Shown here: positions 24,596-33,137 of the stretch, in pieces
How the letters are laid out: each line of letters starts with the position of its first letter
Numbering within the stretch: the first letter of the stretch is position 1
Source: an uncultured Spirochaetaceae bacterium
GTDB taxonomy: Bacteria > Spirochaetota > Spirochaetia > Sphaerochaetales > Sphaerochaetaceae
Assembly (NCBI GenBank): GCA_944389085.1
Contig: CALXLB010000002.1
Coordinates: 1-47,579 of the forward strand
DNA: 47,579 nt
Direction: 5' to 3'
Translations under genes and position numbers: made by a program
The notes under the pieces: model-generated
The model's input: only the letters and a program-made list of their open reading frames with translations
Told to the model about the DNA's origin: nothing
The model's database searches: none

Positions 24596-25279
24596 TCATT
24601 CCCGCTCTTCATCAGTCTTTCTGTTTGCAAAATACTCAGGATGAGACTCTATCAGAGAATCCGTCTCATACTTGAGCTTTGACAGGTGCTCTGTCTCCAG
24701 CGTAACCGCAAGCTGGAAATCCTTAAGTCTCAATGCCTGGATAAGCTCTTCATGCTGTGCAATGTTCTTTTCCAGAACATCCTTCGACCCCATGCTGAGA
24801 ATCCTCATCCGCCTGTGGTTACCAGTCTCACGCTGTATCAGCTGCCATATTCTCATCAGCCCAGTGGCCTCGAAGAATATGGAATGCATGTCATCGTCTG
24901 CATTATAAAAAGCAACAGGATCGACTGCGGAGGCAGCTTCTTTCTGCAGAGCGATGAAGTATTCAAGCCTTGTCAGGTCAGAAGCCTTCATGAACTCCCG
25001 ATAACGAGCAATAACGCTCTTTTCCAAAGCAAGACGGAAGAAACACTCATCGTCCACTCTCGACAAATCGATGCGTGAGACCCAGCACCCACGCTGCGGT
25101 CTCATCACAACAAGCCCTTCGGATCTGAGTCTCATCAGAGCATCACGGACGGGAGAACGGGAAACATCAAACTTCTCTGAAACCTCAGCTTGTGAGATTT
25201 CCTCACCCGGCTTAAGACGAAGGAAAATGATATCATCCTTCAGCTCGTCATAGATAGCTTCACTAGAAGTACGTCTCAT
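24596..25279 (-). CDS. GntR family regulator, FCD (FadR/UxuR) type
   Basis: This 227-residue protein has an N-terminal winged helix (residues about 5-70: ISQAEVSEKFDVSRSPVRDALMRLRSEGLV). A C-terminal all-helical FCD ligand domain has likely metal or effector residues (DDDMH at about 127-131 and later histidines). It sits between uxuA and uxuB, starting one base past the uxuA stop. By context it is the local UxuR/ExuR-type repressor that responds to a hexuronate intermediate. A 10-bp palindrome in the uxuA promoter is its probable operator. Confidence 0.92.
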   Translation of the reverse strand: MRRTSSEAIYDELKDDIIFLRLKPGEEISQAEVSEKFDVSRSPVRDALMRLRSEGLVVMRPQRGCWVSRIDLSRVDDECFFRLALEKSVIARYREFMKASDLTRLEYFIALQKEAASAVDPVAFYNADDDMHSIFFEATGLMRIWQLIQRETGNHRRMRILSMGSKDVLEKNIAQHEELIQALRLKDFQLAVTLETEHLSKLKYETDSLIESHPEYFANRKTDEERE

Positions 25280-26359
25280 TTATTTTCCCAGCCTTTTCTC
25301 GCTCTTCTCAACAGCTTCCCAGAGTCCAAGGATGTATTCAGCACCAAGAGCTCTGTCATAAAGTCCATAGCCTGGCATGGAGACTTCACCCCAGATAGCT
25401 CTTCCATGGTCTGGTCTGATAGGTCCATCGAAACCTGTCTCATAGAGAGCGCGGACAATCTCATACAGATCGAAAGATCCATCTGAGGAAAGGTGTGCAG
25501 CTTCCTCGAAAACACCAGGTGCGAAATGATGGAGGTTTCTCACATGTGCAAAGTGTACACGGCCAGGAAGAGCACGGATGATACCAGGAAGATCATTCTT
25601 AGGGTTAGTTCCGAATGAACCTGCACAGAATGTAAGTCCATTGAATGGAGAATCGACAGCCTTCATGACACGGAGGATCTTCTCCTTTGATGTGATGATT
25701 CTCGGAAGTCCGAATACAGGCCATGCCGGATCATCTGGATGGATTGCCATCTTAATGCCGTATTTCTCACATACAGGCTGGATAGCCTTGAGGAAATAAA
25801 CAAGATTATTGAAGAGCGTCTCCTCATCGACATCTTTGTAAGCTTCAAAGAGTTCCTTCACTTTGGAAAGTCTCTCCGGCTCCCAGCCCGGCATCACATA
25901 GCCGTTCGAATTGTCATTTGTCTGATCGAAGAATGTCTGAGGATCGATGGAATCAACAACCTTCTGGTCATATGCGAGAACTGTGGATCCATCCGGTCTC
26001 ATCTTGGCCAGATTCGTACGTGTCCAGTCGAAAACCGGCATGAAGTTATAGCAGACAAGCTTGATGTCGCACTTCGCCAGATTCTCCAGAGTCTGGATAT
26101 AGTTCTCAATGTATTTATCTCTGGATGGCTTACCGATCTTGATATCATCATGGATGTTCACACTCTCGATACCTGCAATGGTAAGACCTGCCTCCTCTAC
26201 TTCTTTCTTCAGTGCCTGAATACGTTCAACAGGCCAGAGTTCGCCTGCAGGGATATCATAAAGTGTAGTGATAACTCCAGTAACACCTGGTACCTGTCTG
26301 ATCTGCCACAGTTTGACGGAATCAAATTTATCGCCAAACCATCTCATAGTCATTTGCAT
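25280..26359 (-). CDS. uxuA: Mannonate dehydratase
   Basis: This 359-residue protein matches UxuA, the TIM-barrel enzyme that dehydrates D-mannonate to 2-keto-3-deoxy-D-gluconate. Family segments are MTMRWFGDKFDSVKLWQIRQVPGV at the start, IESVNIHDDIKIG, CYNFMPVFDWTRT, AIHPDDPAWPVFGLPRI and the C-terminal RPDHGRAIWGE. These carry histidines, cysteine and acidic residues expected to bind the metal. The first ATG (26359) follows GAGAGG at good spacing. It heads the operon and is divergent from the nagB-like gene. Confidence 0.95.
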   Translation of the reverse strand: MQMTMRWFGDKFDSVKLWQIRQVPGVTGVITTLYDIPAGELWPVERIQALKKEVEEAGLTIAGIESVNIHDDIKIGKPSRDKYIENYIQTLENLAKCDIKLVCYNFMPVFDWTRTNLAKMRPDGSTVLAYDQKVVDSIDPQTFFDQTNDNSNGYVMPGWEPERLSKVKELFEAYKDVDEETLFNNLVYFLKAIQPVCEKYGIKMAIHPDDPAWPVFGLPRIITSKEKILRVMKAVDSPFNGLTFCAGSFGTNPKNDLPGIIRALPGRVHFAHVRNLHHFAPGVFEEAAHLSSDGSFDLYEIVRALYETGFDGPIRPDHGRAIWGEVSMPGYGLYDRALGAEYILGLWEAVEKSEKRLGK

Positions 26360-26390
26360 AACAATTCCTCTCCTTTTTTATCCTTGGGTG

Positions 26391-26419
26391 ATATACTAGT
26401 ATTTTAGCTCAAACAGCAA
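26391..26419 (-). promoter_or_regulatory. uxuA promoter with palindromic operator
   Basis: The minus strand has TTGCTG (complement of 26414-26419), 17 bases, then GTATAT (complement of 26391-26396). The perfect palindrome ATACTAGTAT at 26393-26402 overlaps this -10. Such palindromes are typical of FCD-type GntR operators, so it is the likely binding site of the regulator encoded in the same operon. Confidence 0.55.
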
Positions 26420-26445
26420 TGATAGTAAAGAAAAATCTCTGCTCA

Positions 26446-26474
26446 TTGCGCTAAAAGAGCAAAACAAATATAGT
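26446..26474 (+). promoter_or_regulatory. Promoter of the nagB-like gene
   Basis: TTGCGC (26446-26451), a 17-base spacer and TATAGT (26469-26474) precede the gene, leaving a short leader with GGAGAG. It is back to back with the uxuA promoter. Confidence 0.6.
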
Positions 26475-26493
26475 CTCAGCAGGAGAGAAGACT

Positions 26494-27243
26494 ATGAGAA
26501 TAACTATCTGCGAGAATAAAGTTGAACTCGGGCAGCAGGCAGCCTCTCTCGGCAGGCACTGCATCAAGTCGACAATCGAGAAGCTTGGAAGAGCAAATGT
26601 GGCATTTGTAACCGGCACAAGCCAGCTGGAGATGCTGACTGCACTCAGACAGAAAGAAGTCCAATGGGACAAAGTCAACGTCTTCCTTCTTGATGAATTT
26701 GTCGGCCTGCCAGATGGCCACAAAGCCTCATCAGAGACATTCCTCAAAGAAAACTTCCTTGATTATCTGCCGACAATAGGTTCTTTCCACCCTATCTCAA
26801 GAAGAGCTGACAGCAAAGCCACTCTGAAGGAGATGAATGAGCTGATGAAGAATTATCCTCTGGATGTCATCTTCATATGTATCGGAGAGAATGGACATCT
26901 GGCATTCAATGATCCTCCGGCAGACTTTGATACAAGAGACCCATATATCCAGGTTGAGCTGGAAAGAAGATCCCGGCGTCAGCAGGTTGGAGAAGGATGG
27001 TTCAGCACTATCGATGAGGTTCCATCAAAAGCTATTACGATGTCTGTTTTCGAAATTCTCACAGCACGCCACATCATCTGTGCATGTCCGGATCAGAGAA
27101 AAGCAAAGGCTGTAGCTTCCTGTATCTTCGATGATATCTCCCCAGCCTCCCCTGCCGCTTCAATCAGAAGAAGAACAGAGTGTGCGCTGTATCTGGACAG
27201 ACAGTCAAGCTGCCTTGTTTTCGATGATTTCAGAATGAAGTGA
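26494..27243 (+). CDS. Glucosamine-6-phosphate deaminase-like protein (NagB family)
   Basis: This 249-residue protein has the NagB sugar-phosphate isomerase fold. LLDEFVGL holds D67-E68, and the active loop is IGENGHLAFNDPP with H135. Where NagB of E. coli has FNEP, this protein has FNDP (D140), a conservative change shared by a subgroup of putative deaminases. NagB converts glucosamine-6-phosphate to fructose-6-phosphate and ammonia. No nagA is adjacent, and the gene is divergent from uxuA, so a substrate from the hexuronate or amino-sugar pool is possible. A terminator follows. Confidence 0.82.
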   Translation: MRITICENKVELGQQAASLGRHCIKSTIEKLGRANVAFVTGTSQLEMLTALRQKEVQWDKVNVFLLDEFVGLPDGHKASSETFLKENFLDYLPTIGSFHPISRRADSKATLKEMNELMKNYPLDVIFICIGENGHLAFNDPPADFDTRDPYIQVELERRSRRQQVGEGWFSTIDEVPSKAITMSVFEILTARHIICACPDQRKAKAVASCIFDDISPASPAASIRRRTECALYLDRQSSCLVFDDFRMK

Positions 27244-27267
27244 GAGCACTCTGATTTCCCGCTTGCA

Positions 27268-27316
27268 ACCCCTCTGGCCAGGCATTTGATCGGAGGGGTA
27301 TTATTTTGCTATTTTT
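27268..27316 (+). terminator. Terminator after the nagB-like gene
   Basis: ACCCCTC (27268-27274) pairs with GAGGGGT (27293-27299), with an 18-base loop, followed by ATTATTTT and another run of T. The stretch from here to 27507 has no gene; it is A/T-rich and should hold the efflux-operon promoter, but only an isolated TATAAT (27384-27389) is visible. Confidence 0.6.
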
Positions 27317-27507
27317 TTATCGATTTCCCTGCTTTTTGCCTAATAATGAAACATTCATCACGCTGTTTGTAAATAAGAAACTATATAATTATCAAAAAAT
27401 TCACAAAACCAACAGATTTCATAGAAGATATTCTGACAGATAATCCGTTAGAATCAGACTTGATATGGCGGGACACAGGGGGACTGCCATAAAACAAGGA
27501 GATCTCG

Positions 27508-28842
27508 ATGAAAATCCTACCCAAGATACTGGCTCTGCTGGTTTTCATGCTGCCACTGGGAGCAGAGGGTCTTCCTGTTGTCACACTCGATGAAGCACTG
27601 AAAGCTGCCGCAGAGAACAATACATCTCTTGAGCAGCAGGAAATTGTTCTCAAGATGACGACAAGAAGCGCTGACAGCTATCTGTCTGCTTATATTCCTA
27701 CATTTGGAATCTCTGCCACAGCCAGCACTGGCCTCTCTTTTCCAGATGCCACAAACAATAGTACTCGCTTCGACGGAATCAATCTGAACCTTGGAGCAAA
27801 TGCAACGTTCTCATATACACTCGATGGAAGCAAGATAACAGAATCAGCTTCCAGCCGCCTGACAAAGGAAAGCGCATCTCTGACATATGAAAGCTACAGA
27901 GATTCGCTTGAGCTGCTTGTCACGACATCCTACTGGACGCTTGCCACCTATGATATCGCCATAGAAAATGCGAAAGAAGCTCTGGACAGCGCTCAGAAAA
28001 CCTATGAGTCGACAAAAGAGATGTATGACAGCGGTATGGTGGACGAACTAACGCTTTCCCGCACGGAACTTTCTGTGACCAATGAAACGATTGCTCTGCA
28101 GAATGCTGAGGACGCAAAGGCACAGGCAATGGCATCATTCAAGGCCCTGACTGGACTTACAGATGATTTCACAACAGAGCCACTGCCCGATACTGTCATT
28201 CTCTCATTCCCTGAAGCAGAAGTTCTTTTTGATGAATATGCAGAGAGCACAACAGCAATAAGAAGTGCCCGCAACAGTCTTGAGACCTCCAGGAACGCAG
28301 AGACAAAAGCCAAGCTCAATCAATATATGCCTACAGTCACAGCAACAATAGGATATCAGTACCAGGGCGGACTGTCAGACACAAGAAGCTACAGCACAGC
28401 AACCCATGGTCTTAATGGCAGTGTAGCAGTATCGCTGCCTCTGAGCTCTTACATTCCAGGAAGCGCAATGGATCTGGCAAAGAAGAACGCCTCCGATCAG
28501 GTTGCATTGGATTCCCTTGCTCTCAAGAGTGCACAAGACGATCTTCTCGACACGCTCAGACAGTCGATAATGACCATCAATCAGGCACAGTACAATCTGA
28601 ATATCCTTGATTCGACTCTCAGCATCGCAGAGCGGTCATACAACCTCTCAGAAGAAGCTTATGAGGCAGGTCTTATCTCAGCTGATGATCTCTCAGACAG
28701 CAGGAAAGAACTGCTCTCCGCACAGAACAATCTCCTGAGCGCTAAACTGAACCAGCTTATCTCATCGTACAATCTCGCCAATACGCTTGGCATAGAACTG
28801 CAGGAACTGCAGGAAGAATACACAATAAAGGAATCAGTATAA
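27508..28842 (+). CDS. TolC family outer-membrane efflux protein
   Basis: This 444-residue protein has a signal peptide (MKILPKILALLVFMLPLGAEG) followed by the TolC/OEP pattern: VTLDEALKAAAENN at the start of the first repeat, long amphipathic coiled-coil helices, and a matching second repeat in which SYNLSEEAYEAGLISADDLSDSRKELLSAQNNLL is diagnostic. It forms the trimeric outer-membrane channel. It is the first gene of a three-gene pump operon, with the adaptor starting one base after its stop codon. AAGGAGAT precedes the ATG. Its presence implies an outer membrane. Confidence 0.93.
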   Translation: MKILPKILALLVFMLPLGAEGLPVVTLDEALKAAAENNTSLEQQEIVLKMTTRSADSYLSAYIPTFGISATASTGLSFPDATNNSTRFDGINLNLGANATFSYTLDGSKITESASSRLTKESASLTYESYRDSLELLVTTSYWTLATYDIAIENAKEALDSAQKTYESTKEMYDSGMVDELTLSRTELSVTNETIALQNAEDAKAQAMASFKALTGLTDDFTTEPLPDTVILSFPEAEVLFDEYAESTTAIRSARNSLETSRNAETKAKLNQYMPTVTATIGYQYQGGLSDTRSYSTATHGLNGSVAVSLPLSSYIPGSAMDLAKKNASDQVALDSLALKSAQDDLLDTLRQSIMTINQAQYNLNILDSTLSIAERSYNLSEEAYEAGLISADDLSDSRKELLSAQNNLLSAKLNQLISSYNLANTLGIELQELQEEYTIKESV

Positions 28843-28843
28843 A

Positions 28844-29839
28844 ATGAGCGACGAAACAAAGAAAAAAGTTGAAACTCCGGATTTCGAAAAGCTCGCAGTT
28901 ACAACTGCTCCAGGCAAATTCAACAAGTTGATCACGATAATCCTTACGGCAATCTGTATCGTGCTTGCCGCATTCATCATCTACAGAATGGTGACCACCG
29001 AGAGCAACGCGCCGCTGGCAGTTCCTGTCGCTGACAATGCTATAGCTGCTGTAAACGTTTCTGCAGAACCGGCTGAGATAAGAACATTCAGCAAGATCTC
29101 CAGACTCAATGGTGAAGTCACCCGTTCAGGAAGCAGCATTGCTGTCTATCCAGAGATAACATCAACAGGAACAGTAACGGAAATACTCGTCAGCAAAGGC
29201 GATACAGTGAATACGGGCGACATCGTCGCATACATCGACCCATCCCGCCCTGGTGCTTCTTATAAAGCAAGCCCTGTAACAGCCAAAGCTTCCGGAATTG
29301 TCAGCGACATCCCCGTAGCTGTAGGACAGACGGTCAGTGCTTCCCAGCCAATTATCACAATTGTCGGGACATCGGATCTGGTTGTCGAAGCCTCCATTCC
29401 TGAGAAGTTCCTGGGAACGATTGCAGAAGGCATGAGTGCAACTATGGAAGCTGTAGCCTACCCTGGACGCGAATACACCGGCACTCTTACATACATCGCA
29501 CCAACAGTCGATACTGCATCCAGAACATCTGACATAGAAATCAGATTCGCAGGAGATACAACCGGGCTCAAGGAAGGTATGTATATTCGTCTCAATCTTG
29601 AAACAGAGCACATTGATAATGCTCTCATCATCCCGGATTCCGCTCTCGATACATACCTCGGAGATGAGATCGTATACCTTGTAGATGGCAACACAGCACG
29701 CCGCACTATCGTTACAACAGGAAGCACAAATGGCGTTGATACAGTAATCACATCAGGACTTACCGAAGGCGATATGGTCATCACAGCTGGAAACGTTACA
29801 GATGGAACATCCATCAACGTAGTCAATCAGGAGAATTAA
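28844..29839 (+). CDS. RND efflux periplasmic adaptor (membrane fusion protein)
   Basis: This 331-residue protein has one N-terminal membrane anchor (about 29-47: LITIILTAICIVLAAFIIY), then a lipoyl-like half-motif (GTVTEILVSKGDTVNTGDIVAYID and ASGIVSDIPVAVGQTVSASQPI) and beta-barrel domains ending in ALIIPDSALDT. The coiled-coil hairpin between the two lipoyl halves is very short, about 20 residues, as in some minimal adaptors. It links the inner-membrane pump to TolC. Its stop codon is immediately followed by the RND start at 29840. Confidence 0.92.
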   Translation: MSDETKKKVETPDFEKLAVTTAPGKFNKLITIILTAICIVLAAFIIYRMVTTESNAPLAVPVADNAIAAVNVSAEPAEIRTFSKISRLNGEVTRSGSSIAVYPEITSTGTVTEILVSKGDTVNTGDIVAYIDPSRPGASYKASPVTAKASGIVSDIPVAVGQTVSASQPIITIVGTSDLVVEASIPEKFLGTIAEGMSATMEAVAYPGREYTGTLTYIAPTVDTASRTSDIEIRFAGDTTGLKEGMYIRLNLETEHIDNALIIPDSALDTYLGDEIVYLVDGNTARRTIVTTGSTNGVDTVITSGLTEGDMVITAGNVTDGTSINVVNQEN

Positions 29840-32800
29840 ATGTCACTGTCCGAATTATCAGTAAGACGTCCGGTTCTGATGACGATGGTATATGTTCTTC
29901 TCTGTGTCATCTGCCTCGTCTTCCTTCCACGCCTGGATATAGCACTATACCCGGATGTAGAGCTCCCGGTCATCTCTGTCATGGTAAGCTGCAACGATGC
30001 AGGTCCGGAAGAGATAGAGCTTCAGGTCACACAGAGCATGGAGAATGCCCTGAACTCACTCCAGAATCTGGATACTATAACCTCAATCTCCCGTGATGGT
30101 ATGTCAATGGTTGTTCTCCAGTTCAACTATGGAACCAATCTCGATGAAGCATATGATGATGTATCATCCATCACATCAATGATGTCGAGAAGGCTTCCCG
30201 ACTGGGCAGAGAATCCTTCTGTCATCCGCTTCGATTCCACAAGCACAGGTTCAATCATGCGCCTCACACTCACCGGTGACAGGACACAGGATGAACTTCA
30301 GTATATTGCCGAGAACACAATCCAGCCTCTCTTTGAAAGAATAGAAGGTGTATCACAGGTAAGCGTCTATGGCGGTTCTCCCGTTGAATACAGAGTCGAT
30401 GTGGATCCGAACAGACTGGAAGCATACGACATTACCATCTCTCAGATTTCCTCCATGATCGCAGCACGCAATATGCAGAGCACGGGAGGAGAGATAACAC
30501 AGCGCGGTATGGATTATCAGATTACAACCGATGCCAGATACATGACTCTCGATGATATCAAGGAGACAATCGTAGGCTATGCTGCAAATGGAATACCAAT
30601 CTATCTGCAGGATGTCGCTGATGTCGTTGAAGAAACCAGAACCGGCGGACGTCTGTCATACCTCGATGGCAATGAGATTGTCACAATCAATATCTCAAAT
30701 GAATCCGATGCGAATGAGACAACAGTAGCAAAAGCTGTCCGCGAAGCTCTTCCTGAGATTCAGTCGGTCCTTCCTGCAGGGCTCACACTTGAAATCCAGA
30801 GAGATTCCACAGAGATGATCACAGATACAATGGATGAGGTTGTCAACTCTGCTGTCCAGGGCGTAATCCTGGCAGCTCTGATCATCTTCGTCTTCCTGCG
30901 TGGTATCAAGACAACGATTATCATCTCGCTCTCAATGCCAATCTGTATTCTCTTCACTCTCATGCTCATGGCGATAACAGGCATGTCAGTAAACGCAATG
31001 AGTATGTCAGGTCTTATCCTCGGTATCGGTATGACTGTTGATGCCTCTATCATCATCCTTGAGAACACATACACATTCCGCCAGAGAGGCGAAAGAAGCG
31101 CTGTCGCTGCTATTCTTGGCAGCAAGAACATGTTCACAGCTATCTGTGCTTCCACACTGACCACAATCTGTGTATTCGTACCTATCCTTATCTACAAATA
31201 TGACATAGGCATGATAGGCATCATGTTCCAGGATCTGGTAATAACAGTCTGTATCTCACTCTTCTGTTCGCTCTTTGTCGCAGTCACGCTTGTCCCTGCC
31301 CTCTGCGGCTCGATCCTCAAGATCAACACAAGAACACAGAAGCCTCTGAGGTGGAAGCCTCTGAGAGCAATCGATGATGCGATGGAGAATGCAGAACTGA
31401 GAATGAGGAATGCATATGTCAAGGTTCTCAACTTCTTCCTCAACAGGAAGTTCCTCCTGATACTGCTTCTTGTACTTCTGCTCATTGTCTCTCTCATCAA
31501 GTTTTCAGACCTCGGACTCTCTCTATTCCCGATGTCATCAACAGATGACTCCGTGACACTCAATCTCACACTTCCACAGGGAACAACACAGGATGTGACG
31601 AAAGAGTATGTCTTTGAAATGGAGAAGAAGGTCCTTGCCACATTGCCAGAGGACAGCTATACATCCATGCTTACTCAGGTAGGTTCTTCGAATACAGGTT
31701 CTATCGAAATCGATCTGCCGCCGATCACGGAGCAGACATACACTGTAAGCGATATCCAGAACATGCTCAGACCTCTTCTAAATGAGAATCCGGAAGCTAC
31801 ATGGCTCTTCTCAAACATGAGGTCGATGTCAGGCTCTGGTATCCAGGTTGCAATACATGCACCCGATACAGCGCTCTCCTTGCAGGTTGCAGAAGATATT
31901 ATGGATATCCTTCACACCTATGTTCCGCAGGTCGAGAATATCGATTCCGATCTCGACAATGGTGCTCCGAAGTATTCGATTAACATCGATCAGCAGAAGG
32001 CACAGGATCTTGGAGTATCCATCAGCAATCTGACAACTACTGTCCAGGCTGCTCTTACAGGTGTCACAGCAACCCAGATTTCCACATTCGATGCAGAAAC
32101 TACATATGATCTTGTAGTCCAGATTGACAAGGACCAGATACAGAGCATCGAGGATCTCGAGGCTTTGATGATACCGACTTCAACAGGTGGTACAGTACGT
32201 CTTGATGCTGTTGCTGACCTTGTAGAAGGCACAGCACCGCTGACAATCACAAGAGAGAACAAGCAGCGTGTGAACCATGTTACTGCAGACATAATGGAAG
32301 GATATGCGGCAAATGATGTACAGGCCGCTGTCGATGAAGCTCTTGCAGAACATCTGGTTCTTCCGGAAGGAGTGACACTTGAGCAGACTGGTGAGATGTC
32401 AACATTCGCAGAGTATCTGCCGACGATGATCATGATCATCGCACTTGCACTCTTCCTCGTCTATGCCGTCATGGCTGCGCAGTTCGAGTCGCTTGTGGAT
32501 CCTCTCATCATCTTCGCGACAATTCCTCTGCTGATGATTGGTGTTATCTGGATCCATGTCGCTATGGGTCAGCAGTTCTCACTTTTCAGTATCGTTGGTA
32601 TTGTTGCCCTTATCGGTACAGTTGTTAACAACGGTATTGTTCTCGTTGACTGTATCAATCGTCTTGTTGACCAGAAAGTACCTGTAAAGCAGGCTTGTCT
32701 GCAGGCAGCATACGGAAGACTGAGACCTATTCTGATGACAACACTTACGACAATCCTGGGAATGATTCCTATGGCATTCTTCCCTGGAGATGGAGCTGAG

Positions 32801-32995
32801 ATGATGCAGCCTCTGGCTGTAACATTCACAGGAGGTATCATCACAGGTGCATTCCTCACACTCCTGCTTTCTCCTACCCTCTACCTGATTCTCAACAAGC
32901 ATAGGGAGAAGAAGTACAATGATCCGGATACTCTCACCAACCAGCTGAGAGAATACGACATGAGAAGATTAAGTCATCTTGATGATATGATCTGA
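29840..32995 (+). CDS. RND family efflux permease (AcrB/MexB-like, HAE1 type)
   Basis: This 1051-residue inner-membrane pump has the standard RND plan: helix 1 (PVLMTMVYVLLCVICLVFLPRLD), a large periplasmic porter loop, helices 2-6 near residues 335-490, a second porter loop, and helices 8-12 at the end (MIMIIALALFLVYAVMAAQFESLVDPLIIFATIPL). The proton-relay position in helix 4 reads GMTVDASIIILENTY: the first aspartate of the AcrB DD pair is kept and the second is replaced, as in many non-proteobacterial members. Drugs or lipids are plausible substrates. A terminator follows. Confidence 0.95.
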   Translation: MSLSELSVRRPVLMTMVYVLLCVICLVFLPRLDIALYPDVELPVISVMVSCNDAGPEEIELQVTQSMENALNSLQNLDTITSISRDGMSMVVLQFNYGTNLDEAYDDVSSITSMMSRRLPDWAENPSVIRFDSTSTGSIMRLTLTGDRTQDELQYIAENTIQPLFERIEGVSQVSVYGGSPVEYRVDVDPNRLEAYDITISQISSMIAARNMQSTGGEITQRGMDYQITTDARYMTLDDIKETIVGYAANGIPIYLQDVADVVEETRTGGRLSYLDGNEIVTINISNESDANETTVAKAVREALPEIQSVLPAGLTLEIQRDSTEMITDTMDEVVNSAVQGVILAALIIFVFLRGIKTTIIISLSMPICILFTLMLMAITGMSVNAMSMSGLILGIGMTVDASIIILENTYTFRQRGERSAVAAILGSKNMFTAICASTLTTICVFVPILIYKYDIGMIGIMFQDLVITVCISLFCSLFVAVTLVPALCGSILKINTRTQKPLRWKPLRAIDDAMENAELRMRNAYVKVLNFFLNRKFLLILLLVLLLIVSLIKFSDLGLSLFPMSSTDDSVTLNLTLPQGTTQDVTKEYVFEMEKKVLATLPEDSYTSMLTQVGSSNTGSIEIDLPPITEQTYTVSDIQNMLRPLLNENPEATWLFSNMRSMSGSGIQVAIHAPDTALSLQVAEDIMDILHTYVPQVENIDSDLDNGAPKYSINIDQQKAQDLGVSISNLTTTVQAALTGVTATQISTFDAETTYDLVVQIDKDQIQSIEDLEALMIPTSTGGTVRLDAVADLVEGTAPLTITRENKQRVNHVTADIMEGYAANDVQAAVDEALAEHLVLPEGVTLEQTGEMSTFAEYLPTMIMIIALALFLVYAVMAAQFESLVDPLIIFATIPLLMIGVIWIHVAMGQQFSLFSIVGIVALIGTVVNNGIVLVDCINRLVDQKVPVKQACLQAAYGRLRPILMTTLTTILGMIPMAFFPGDGAEMMQPLAVTFTGGIITGAFLTLLLSPTLYLILNKHREKKYNDPDTLTNQLREYDMRRLSHLDDMI

Positions 32996-33002
32996 AACGA
33001 CT

Positions 33003-33032
33003 GGGCCTTGGAAACGGGGCCCGTTGTTTTTT
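33003..33032 (+). terminator. Terminator after the RND operon
   Basis: GGGCC (33003-33007) pairs with GGCCC (33018-33022), flanked by partly pairing bases and followed by GTTGTTTTTT. Confidence 0.7.
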
Positions 33033-33091
33033 AGCTATTCTTCAGTTTCTCTTATGCTTTTGTCCATTGATTGCATTTTGTGTATTTAGAT

Positions 33092-33120
33092 TTGCCAGAT
33101 TCATAAATCAGTCATAAACT
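33092..33120 (+). promoter_or_regulatory. Possible promoter of adenine deaminase gene
   Basis: TTGCCA (33092-33097), 17 bases and TAAACT (33115-33120) fit a vegetative promoter. Transcription would begin at or inside the AGGAGG at 33127-33132, leaving an extremely short leader, so the assignment is uncertain. No purine riboswitch fold is evident. Confidence 0.3.
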
Positions 33121-33137
33121 TTTCTTAGGAGGCATGT

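Noticed and set aside
33033..33137. Purine riboswitch ahead of adenine deaminase
   Set aside because: The short A/T-rich stretch lacks the conserved three-way-junction core, and the predicted transcript has almost no leader.
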